Origin: Gordionus sp. m RMFG-2023 | Taxonomy: Eukaryota > Nematomorpha > Gordioida > Chordodea > Parachordodidae | Reading direction: 5' to 3' | Assembly: GCF_954871325.1 (NCBI RefSeq) | Contig: NC_088775.1 | Span: forward strand, 61,295,561-61,359,560 | DNA: 64,000 bases | Shown here: positions 39,501 to 51,500 of the stretch, piece after piece | Numbering within the stretch: the stretch's first letter is position 1 | How the letters are laid out: each line of letters begins with the position of its first letter | Program-made: the position numbers and the translations under genes | The notes under the pieces: model-generated | Databases searched by the model: none | Told to the model about the DNA's origin: nothing | What the model saw: only the letters and a program-made list of their open reading frames with translations

Positions 39501-42500
39501 GAAATAATAAATTAAACAACATTTTCAAAAGTTAAAATAATAATCATCTGTCTACTTAAACAATTTTTATTTAACTATTTAAAACAAAGGGTTCAAAAGT
39601 AAATAGATATCTATACTAGTGTTAAAAAGTACCACTCGGAGCACTTATATTTTTTTAAAATGCTCCTTTAATTTTATTGTATAAATTGATGAAGAAATAA
39701 TATAAATTTATGGATCTATTATATTTCTTATACTCTATTTTTTAAATTCTAATTATAAAACTTTTCATAAAAACTATAGCAGAACATATCATGTGATTTA
39801 CAGGTACAGAAGATATAGATGAAATAAATTTCCATCTTACAGGAATTTTTTTCTTCTAAAAAAATGGATCTAAAGAAAACACATATTAATGCTAAATGTT
39901 TATAATGTATAAATATGACAATTTAGCTCCTAAAATTTAAAAAAAATGGTTAAACCATATATTGATGTATATTAGGATATGGATTGATTGGGATTCGGAA
40001 TCTTTCAATTTTGAATAATTTATTGAAACCGATTTTTAAATCTGAAAAATCTTTCTGAATTTCAGATTGTTTTATCTGGAATTGTTGAAATGTTTTTAAT
40101 TTATATCCGTTTTTTAATAGATTTTTTATATAAATTTAAAATAACTATGGCCAAAATTGTACGGAATTTATAGGGTAGGTATTCTACTTATGATGGAATA
40201 CATTTCCGGTCAAATCAGATTTTTTTAAATTAAAAATCTCCCTCAGTAAATGATATTAAAATGTGATTTCCGAATCCCCATGGATTTTTTATCTTAATAC
40301 TTCATTATAATATAAAATCTATAGATAAAGAAAAAATGGTTTTGTTTTATGTACCTTATGTTTATATTATAAAAATAAAAATAAATAAAGCGGGAGGGGA
40401 CAATAAAAAAAAAGAATTTTATTTTTAACAAAAGTATTAACATTATTTTATAAAAACCAATGGATTATTATTGATAATTTATTTATAAAGGATAAGGTAA
40501 ATTCAGTAAAAGTTGGTCGCTTGAAGGTATTAATGTGCTATATAGTGTTGTTAAACGTCTCGATTTTTAAAAACGACTAGTTCAATATTTTCGCCTAAAT
40601 TATTATGCAAGCCTGGGCATTTTGCTCATAGAGGGTAGAAAGTTTTGGGCATCTATTAACGAAATCTCGAGGCTTGCATATTGGCTAAAATCGTAAATTC
40701 AAATTGACAAAATCGAAACATTTAACAACACTAGCTAGGTTCGCTTAGCATTTATAACGAAATTCTTCGATTTTTTTTTTGAATTTTGAGGTTAAATTAA
40801 AAGATATCCAACTTTTCATAAGAGTACCGTAACATATAAGTAAAAATCTTCAGGTTCCGATCATAAAAAATAGGAATATCGGCTCGGTTTGAACCTTTAA
40901 ACCGGTCCTAATATATATGGATTATATTTATAATTATTCTCTACTTTTTAAAGGTGGACGAGAACGAACTGGTCATCGACTACGTTATGCGTAAGCGTAA
41001 AATTAAAATCTTGCCGACTGGATTAGATGTGGGCAACGACGCATTCACCAAGTTATTATTTAATCCTTTCTTAAAATATTCGAACATAATATTTAATATA
41101 ATAGAGGTAATTTTTGAAGTGCCATATGCCAAAAATCAGGACTTGTCAAAGTAAAATTGCTTATTGAAATCCGACAAAATTCGGCCTTGAGAAATTTTAA
41201 AATTTGTATCAGTTTCGGGCCTTCAAAATCCAAAAGAAAATCGGGCATACTTGGACTTATAGAATCAAAAAAATCCCCTTCAGAGATTGATATCGACCAA
41301 TAAATGGCTGATACTCAAAGTGTAATTAATCTTCATATAAATTTTTTATTAATGCTATAAATTTAATTTAAAAAATTCTAAACTGATCTGTCGTTACCTT
41401 GATTATAGGCCCGAAACTGATAATGGTATAAATATGCATACTTGATATTGAAGAAATGTATTTTTATTTTTTTGTATATATATATATCAGAGACCTATAG
41501 GTCCGGGTACCCAGCTGGGCCATATATTTTAAAATCAAATATTTTAAATCACCATTAATACCTATAAAAATCAAAAATAAATATAATATATTTTTTTTAA
41601 ATCTGGAACGGGCCTGAAAATATAAAACCCGGGCCAGGTCAAAAAAAAATCTGTGCTGGGCTGTGCGAATGTTACCGCTGCAGGTCTCTAATATATACTA
41701 CATGAGTAGATAGCCCGTCAAGAATGACTATTAAATCAGAATTTTCATCTTTATTTGTTCATGGGTGAAGCAGGGACCTTCGTGGGCCTATATTTTTTTA
41801 TTTTTTGGTCTAGTCTAGCCTAGACCCGTGGCTCGCACTAAAAAAAATTATAGGCCCTTACCGCCCCATAACAAGTTTTAAAGAATCCCATATAAAAAAT
41901 TTATTTTATTAAATGAAAATAAACAATATTTCAGTGTAGGCAATCATTATGTTTACAATACTAAATTTTATTAGAAAGAAGCTAAATTTAAATTAAAAAA
42001 TTTTAGGCCCAAACTCGGCCTACATTTATTTTAAAAGGCCTGTGAAATATAATATTAGGCCCATACCTGGCCATATCAGAAATTTTATGAGGAGTATAGT
42101 TGAGCAATACAATATTTTAAGCAGTTTTTAGCCGAAAACCATCACTTTCCTCGGGGTTTTTCTTAGATAGCAGATGAAATTTTGAAGGAATTAAAATAAA
42201 TTAATATACCTTCATGTTAACTGATTTTCTCCGGGTGGCGCCTGATGATTGAGCCGACATTTCGCTATTCCATCTATAATGAGTGAATCACAAATTTACT
42301 TTTATTTTGATGAGAGATGAATTCGGAATCTTTCGTTATATTTTTTAAAAATATGATAAGGTATATATTTAGTACCTTCAATATAAACAAATAATATATA
42401 ATTAGGTCTTGTCCTATATGCATTCTCTCATACAGCTTTCAAGTTCTCATATCGCATTCAGCAATGAATACCTACTTCTTCTAGATATAAACCATAATAC

Positions 42501-45500
42501 TAAATGAACATTTTTTATAATATTTTAATAGAATGAGTCTTAATAAAGAATAATCTTTATAATTTCCATAATGGATTATCAAATTAGAGTTTTTATTTGA
42601 AGGTAGAGAGATGCTTTAAAACCAGGGTTGGCATGTCGGTCAATTGACCGGTCAGTCAATTCACCGGAGGAGTATTTGACTGGTCAAATACTCTAAAATA
42701 TTAATGGCGAATAAATATTTTGATATAATTAACTAGTATGCATTAAAAGCATGTTTATCAATCTTATTAGGTTACAATTATTTAAAAAATTATTTGTATC
42801 ATGAATTGTTAAAAATAAAAGAATTTTTTTATTGTTAAAATATAAATATAGTAATATATTTAGTTATTTTTTTGCTTAATCATTGCCGTTTCTCGCCTTC
42901 TTTATTTTTTTCAATTCATTTTTCTTAAAAAAAATAAAAATACCCGATTTATTATAATCATAATATAATTTTTTCATTCTTATTTTTTAATAAATTTAAA
43001 TTTTATTTAATATTTAGCCGAGTATAAATTATATTAATTCTCATTTGTTTTACTTACACTTGCTATATTTGGTTTTTAAAATTAATTTTCATTTTAATTT
43101 TTCTGGTCAGATTTACGGAATATTATTCAATTCTGGTAAAAAGTTATATATATTATATTATATTTATAATATTAAGAAATTATTGGAAAAATTGGTCGAT
43201 AATTATAAAATAGTTAAGATTGATTAACTTTACAATAATCAAAATCATTTTTTGTTAAATTTTAATATATTAGGGATTATGGTCAAACCAAAGCATCATC
43301 TTTGGATTTTCAAGAAGTACGCGATGGTAAATCAGTTAAAGCGGTGTGCAAGTTTTGCAAGATGTCCTATATCACCCACGTTGATAGAATGGTCAAACAT
43401 TTATTAAGCAGCTGTACTATGTGCCCTGTTATAAATAAGGAAAACTTTTATTCAAATTCCAAAATATCAACCTCTACAAATTTGTAATACTTCTAAGTCT
43501 AACTCTAATGAAGAATTGGGTGAAATTAGTGAGAATGATTATCAAATGAACAATATTTTGTCTTGTGACTCAGGAGAATTTGATTCCATTATTTCTAATC
43601 AATCTACAAGCAAGGCGATTAAATATAAATCTCAATCTTGTATAACCGGTTTCATAGATAGAATTAATCCCAAAGAAAAAAATGAGCTGGATCAATTGTT
43701 TGCAAAGGCTGTATATGCGAGCAATTTACCTTTTCACATCACTGAAAATCCCTACATCCAAGAATTTTTTTAAAAAATACGTCCTATTTACACATTACCC
43801 AGGAGAAGGCAGCTGGCTGGATATCTTCTAGACAAAGCGTCAGGTGATATGGAGGTGAGAGTTGCAGATATAATAGATAAAGCTCCTTACTTATCAATTG
43901 TATCAGATGGCTGGAGCAACATTAGAAACGAGAGTATTATTAATTTTATGGTGATGACGCCTGTTCCAGTGTTCTACAAATTTCTAAATACTGAGGAAAA
44001 TCGCCATACGGCAATTTAAAAATGTAATTCATGAATTGAATCCGGTAAAAGTATATTCTTTAGTTACTGATAATGCCGCTAACATGAAAGCAGCCTGGAG
44101 AATTCTAAAATCTGAATCTATTTATAATCATATACAATGTTATGGTTGTGCAGCGCATACATTGCAGTTATTCTTTCACGATTTTGAACGATTGAACGCC
44201 TTCAGTGACCATATTTCAATAATTAAAAAAATTGTTAAATTTTTCAAGAATAAACACATACCAGCTGCAGTATTTTCCCGTAATAAGAATCTTCATGGCA
44301 TACCATCTACATTAAGTACAATTAGCCAAACAAGATGGGCATCGTCAATAAAATGTATGGAGCAAATTCAAATATGCAAGAAAGCTCTAAAAGCATCAGT
44401 TGTTGAAGAAGCTGTTTGTGATATTTGTCCCATCGAAATTACCAATAATATATTAAACGAAGAATTTTGGACGAAAAATTTAAAATTTTTAGCTATACTC
44501 CAACCTTTAGCTACCTCATTGTTGAAAGTGCAAGGGGATAAATGTACTTTGGCCCAAGTAAAAAACGAGATGCTTAATTTGGAAAAACACATAATACAAT
44601 CATGCCATGATTCTATATTTTCTCCATCTCAAGAAAAAAAAATTAAGGTTATGTTTGAAAAGAGAAAAACTGATCTAAATACATGTGCTCACAATGCTGC
44701 TTATTTATTGGACCCCCAATATCAAGGGGAGCATCTTACTAATACTGAATTTGATGAAGCATGTAATATAATACAGAATTGGGTATTTTACAAGGTGGTG
44801 ATAATCAAAATATTTTGAGTAATATAGTAAATTTCAGAAGCAAAGGCGGTATATTTAATAGCCATAATATGTGGAAAGTTGTAATTTCCATAAGAAACAA
44901 TCAAATTTCGGCCTCAAGTTGGTGGAATGCATTTTGCCCACCTTGCCCATTAAGAGAAGTCGCTAATATTTTACTAACATTTCCTAGTTCGACTTCTTCT
45001 TCTGAAAGAAATTGGTCGGTTTGGGGCAATATTCACACGAAAAACAGAAATAGATTAAAGGCTTCTACAGCAGGAAAATTAGTAAGAGTGTATCATAATT
45101 TAAGATTGATTAAAAATATTAAAGAAAATAATGATATTGAATATGAATCGGAACAAGACTCTGCCATGGAGGGTGAAACATTGACTATAGAATGAATTAA
45201 AAAATATTATGATATTTATTATTATACATAGATTTATTATAATATTATATAAATGCAAAATAAAGTTAATATTGGTGTAAAATATTTGAATTTGACGATA
45301 TTTGACCGGTCAAATATCGGTCGCACAACCCTGTTTAAAACATACATTTATAGCACATATTTTCATTTCCTAGTTTGATAATAGATATTATACTATAAAA
45401 TATTTAATAATAAAATGCTTATTATAACCTTTGTAAATATGGAGGGTAAATATTTATTATATATATTATTTAAAAAGTTATGCTATTCTTGCAAATATTT

Positions 45501-48500
45501 TTAAAGCATCTAAAAAGTGTCAATTATGCTATATATATTTTATAAATATCAGAAATATTTTATTTTGTAATTTTTAAATTTAATAAAGGAAAATTCAAAT
45601 TTTTATATGAAAGGTAGGGAAATGATTTAAAACATACATTTGTAGAAAATATTTTCCTTTCCTATTTTTTAAAAATTGTAATACAAAGTTAGTTAATGGA
45701 AAATAAATAGATAGAAAAATACATATTTCATAAAAACCCGTATAGCGTTAAGCTGCTGCAACAAATGTTCAAATATCTAATTTAGTCGCGAGTTTGATTC
45801 CTACTCTTGGTATTGTTTCACTTTTTCACAAAATGTGACACAATGTTTGTGACACGTTTATTATATAAAGGATTATTATTTTTGGTAATGGCTATAAGGA
45901 TTGGTGCATCTCTGCTTCTTAAATGACTGGCTTAAGACTTCAAATTCTCCATCACTCTAATTGAATATTATGCCCTATTATTATATTTAATAGGGATCAT
46001 TCCTTATGAAGACATTATTAAGGACTAGGGAATAATTATTGCATAGGTGTATATGCTTACATCAAGTGAAAATGATATTTTAACAAATAACCTAGGGAAA
46101 GTGATTTCGAAACTTGGATCTGGATTGTACGGAAATCAATATACAGGACAGCAAGTATTTTATAGCACTTACTACGTTACCTCATAATGCCCACAAATTA
46201 GTTGTTTATCGTCGAATGTATAATGAGTTTGAACGTTGGCGTAATTAGAAGAAGGATCAAGAGGATAGGGAGAAGTCAAAGGAGGGGGAGGAAATGTCAT
46301 ATATGGAAAATATAACATGACGAATAGTAAAAAAGAAACAAGAAAACCTGGAATGAAATTGTTGACATTATTCATTATGGAATTATTTAATTAATTTTTA
46401 ATTCTTAACCCTATATAACTGGAAAATAAAAGTTCGTAATATATTGGTAGTTAATAAATATATATTGGTATTATTACAAACCAATATTTTAATTATAAAC
46501 ATATATTTTAGATTGATTTGCTATATAGACTAAAATGCATATTAACAAAACAGCTGTTAATAGTTAGGAAGAGTGCGATCAAATTTCTATGACTAATAAA
46601 TTTGTAGATATTAAGATTATAAGTTTAAAGGGGTCATTCCTGTCTTTGCAAAACGCTCAGAAAATCAATGACATTTAGATTCAGTTAGTTCTGTCTTTTG
46701 AAAATCATTTGCAATCGATTGTCAAATTAACCTGCGTTCACTTGTCAACACAAATATAAAACATAATATTAAGCCTAATCAGATTAAATTCCCAATGATG
46801 TTGATTTAATTTAATTAGAGGAGGCCTTTCAAAAGACTAAGAACTAACTGAATCTAAATGTCATTTGACTCTTAACATTTAATCATCTTATTAATTTTTA
46901 ATTCGGATTCCTCCTTTGAAGGCAAGAATTCTTAACTAACCTTGTTGCATTCTCAAAATATTGCTGGGGCATTTTATTTGTTAATCATCGTAGCGAAGAA
47001 ATGTCTTACTGATTTGATATAAGAGTAGGGGTGGGACCAATACCAATATAATATTGGTTTAAAATACCAATATATATTTAAATATTGGTTTACAATACCA
47101 ATATATATTTAAATATTGGTTTACAATACCAATATTCCAATTACCTAAATATATTGGTTTTGATATATTGTTTAAAATTATTTTAACCAATACCAATATT
47201 AAAAATAACAATTATTTGGTTTTATCATGGATAATTATATCGTGGTATTTTTTTTAACTTTCATTGCATAAACTTATTACATCTTATTTCTTCCAAATAC
47301 TACTGTGTTATCAATATTGCTGTTATTTATAATTATAGTTTTTATTATGGAAGTAAATTTTTTACATGATATCTAGCAATTTTATCTATTCATTTAGGAT
47401 ATTATAATAAATGAAAACCAAATAGAGTTAATAAATATAGATGCTGTTGGTACTAATAATAATAGCGATAATGAACAAGAAGAATCATCAATATCTAATA
47501 AAAGACGAAATACAGCAAAAATCTGGGAATTTTATACTACTTGTGATAATAAAAAAAGGCAATTTGTAATAAATGTAAAAAAAAATATCACTTCCCAATT
47601 TTGGAACCTCAGGATTATGGACACATCTTAAATCCATCCATCCGACATTATATAGGAAATGTGAACAAATAAATATTGGCAGTAAAAAAATTAAGACAAT
47701 AAAATCATTTTTAGTTAATAATATAAATAATAAAGCTAATTTAAATAATTTAATTTTTCATTCAAAATAAGTTAGCCTTTTTAATAGTTAAGGATATCAC
47801 TTTTAAAAATTTAATAGCACATTGTAACCGTTAACTAACATTAGTTTCTAGATAAACACTAAAATATAAATTATGAAACATTATCATAGTTCTTTTATCA
47901 ATTTAAAATCTGTACTTTCTAACATTACATCTAAATTTTCCTTAACAATGGACATTTGGTCCTCCAATTAAAAAAACCCTTTTTGGGCATAACAATTCAT
48001 GATAATGATTTTAAATTAAATAATCATTTATTAGATTTTATTGATTCCTTTTAAATCAGCAGATAATTCTATTAATATTTTTAATTCTGTATTAAAAGTA
48101 AAATTTGAAATTGATTTTTTTTGCATTACATTAGACAATGCAAGTAATAATTTAGCATTTCTAAGAATTTTAAAACAAAAATATAATTTTGATAATGTGT
48201 GCAAATGCTTTTGCCATATCATACTGAAGAAAACAACTTATATATTGTGTTTTAAATTAACTTTATTTCTACTTTTAAAAAATCAAATAATAATTTTGAT
48301 AATATGTATAACAATCAACTGGTATATATACTAAAACATTTCAATAGATATTCAAATTAATACTCAATTAACATTAAAATAAATTATTTCAACTGATCAC
48401 AAATTTAAATAAACAACACAATTAACATTCCCCTCTTCGACAAAGTATCAAGTTGCTGCTTGGTGGGCGCATAAATCTACGTTTGAGTCGCGTGAGTCCA

Positions 48501-51500
48501 TACGTTTTCGTAGGTTTGTTAAAATTGTTGTACGTTATTATCGTAAGGAATAATTGATCAAATTTGAATATATGGAATACGGAATAAAAATTTTTGGAAT
48601 ATGGAATGATAAATATGTAGAACTCCGTAAGAATGATAAATCAAAAAAGATTATTATATAATATTTCGCGTTTTTTCAAATTTTGCATTTTATATATTTT
48701 ATTTTAATAATTTAAGTTTCGTTTTAATATTATATTTTAATAATTTAAGTTGCATTTTAATATTTAATTTATTTTCAATCTCCGAGGTTAAAATATGCAA
48801 ATAAAATATTATTCACATTTCCCTCTTTAAGTAAAAAATTTTAATTTCACACCCTAGTTTTAATTCAAAAAGTGTTATTTTTAATAAAAATTCTTCATAA
48901 GATAATTTTTAGAAAATGATCTCATCACATCATTTAAATACTTATCTAAAATGAAGATGTTACATAACTTGTCTTCAAAAGCTTTATTTCAAAAACATTT
49001 TTATCATATTAAGTGTTACTTATAAGGGTTATTTAAATCAATCATGTGATTTAAACCTTTTAATTCATGTTTTAATTACATTTTAATATATTTAAAATTA
49101 AAGGTTTATCTTCTTGTTTAGGATTTTTAATGGTTTATTTTTAATTATATCTAAAAATTCATCTTTAGGTTTAGTTAATTTACAACAATTAGTCATCATT
49201 CAAGAAATGAAAAAATATCAATATTCACTAAGAAATTAAGTAAATAATTTTTTTAAGGCTTTTTATGTGTTCAAATATATCCATTATGATTTTACATTTT
49301 AGTTATTTTAATGATTTATAACATGCCTTTATCCCGGCATAAAATCTTAATTTATAATAACTTTTCTTCTTACGTGGATTAGAATAATAAGTAATCATCA
49401 TTGGTTTCACAATATAGAATTCATAACCTAACGTCCAACTTCCATATTGGTTCTTTCAGGTTGTCACATTAGGTTAGGTGCTGGTTATCATATTCCAGTC
49501 TAACATCCAGAGCCAGGACACCATGAAGAAAGAAGCTTTTTGCATGAAAGAACGTGCTAAGGTATGATTCTTGGTCATATCAATAGATTAGGTAGTCATC
49601 ACAATAGGTAGTCATCTCAATAGGTTAAGCAGTCATCTCAATAGGTTAAGCAGTCATCACAATAGGTAGTCATCTCAATGGATTAGGTAGTCATATCAAT
49701 AGATTAGGTAGTCATCACAATAGGTAGTCATATCAATAGATAAGGTAGTCATCTCAATAGGTTAAGCAGTCATCACAATAGGTAGTCATATCAATAGATA
49801 AGGTAGTCATCTCAATAGGTAGCTCACTTTTGTATATATATATCAGAATAATATTTGACTATATATATTTTTTTTTTAAAAAAACAAGTCATGTCCTTCG
49901 AATTTAATTTAATTTTTACTTTTTTTTAATTTTAGGCAAATTTTATATATTTTCTTCTTTTTTTTTACAAAAACGTACCGGGGCGCCATGAAGAAAACAC
50001 GTTATATTTTGTTTTTAATTAAATTTTATTTCTACTTTTAAAAAATCAAATAATAATAATGATAATATGTATAACAATCAACTGTTATATATACTAAAAC
50101 ATTTCAATAGATATTCAAATTAATACTCAATTAACATTAAAATAAATTATTTCAACTGATCACAAATTTAAATAAACAATACAATTAACACATACATTTG
50201 GCTGTCATGGCTGCATTGGAACCCTTAAATACAACTTTAAAAAAAATTTAAACTTTCTATATTTAAATTTAATAAACTCGAAAAAATATTTATTGAAAAA
50301 AAATCCACACTTAGAATTTCTTCACCCAATTTTGGATATACCAAGACGTTGGAATTCAACATACCAAATGCTTGAACAAAATACCAATGAAGAAAATTTA
50401 GTGCCTTAGCCTGGAATAATATAGAAATATACCGAGAATTTCTGGAACCTTTTAATTTTGCTACTAGTTCATAGGCCCTCTCATTGTATGCCCATATTAT
50501 CTAAGTCTGTTTACCATTATCTTAGTCTTATTGGGCACTACCTTTAAACTTCCTAATATTCTTGTACTGCGCACCTTATCAACTCTTGTTACCCCAGCAA
50601 TCATCCTCAGCATTCTCATCTCCATAGTTTGTAGACTTCTCTCTTCTGATTCTTTGGTTGGCCATGCTTCCGAACTAGCTATATATATTAAAATATATTT
50701 TCATATTTCCATTCGATCATTTAACAAGTTAATTAAATAAAAGCAATTTTACAAATTAGCTAACTAATTATAATTATTTTTAGGTGAAATATAAATTTTA
50801 TACATACACCTAGTTATTTCACTACTTTTTTGGTAATCTTCATTATCATTTTAGAATGAAGAAAATTGTTTTGAAATTATTAACTGATTTCATTTTTGCT
50901 TGAATGAACGTTAAATGCCAAATAGAAATATTTTTTTATAAACGTGAACCGTTTGAAAAATTTTATAAATTGGGGTCGTAAAAAAATTTTACAGAATTTA
51001 TTTTTTATAAATCCAGGTTGGGCCATGCAATTAATACCTCTGTAGGACACTAATTTAAACTATAGGATTGTTCGAATAATTTATTTTTTTAATAGCATTG
51101 CATTATTCGAAAATAAAAAACAATTGAGATATCGAAGGTTATATATGCTTTATGCAGTGCAATTATGATCATCTTTTAGAACCTATATCATTTATAGCAT
51201 GATAAATGTAATAGGCCTGGGTATACAGGCCGTGCCTTATTTTAATTTTTTTAAATATACATGGATGGGATGCGCTGTGCCTAAAAAAAAATTTTAAGAA
51301 ATACCCGGGTCAGGTCTATCTATAAAAATGAATATAATCTTCTTTTTTTTTAAACTGGGTCCTATCTGAATTTTTTTTTAAATATATATATTAAATAGCC
51401 ATTATTATCAAACAAAATAAATATAATATTCAAAAAATCCCTGCCAGGCCTGAAAATTTTTTTTTGAAAATAATTGATATTTAATTATAGGTTACATCAT

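Larger units (their letters stand above)
47026..50460 (+). mobile_element. BED-finger hAT relic with AATATTGGT repeats, split by an LTR element
   Basis: A left end starting TAGGGGTGGGACCAATACC is followed at 47045-47220 by palindromic tandem AATATTGGTTTAAAATACC-type repeats. The transposase remains on the + strand: BED-finger parts near 47500-47700 ([39 protein letters not shown] in shifted frames), 48041-48224 ([19 protein letters not shown] with the catalytic Asp; CKCFCH), and, after the LTR element at 48225-50190, 50190-50400 with [14 protein letters not shown]. That is the RWNSTYxMLER hAT motif. Many breaks; right end not found. Dead. Confidence 0.75.

Noticed and set aside
43045-43227. 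60-codon + strand frame within the hAT
   Set aside because: Low-complexity Ile/Tyr/Leu/Lys composition in AT-rich DNA upstream of the true BED finger; likely chance.
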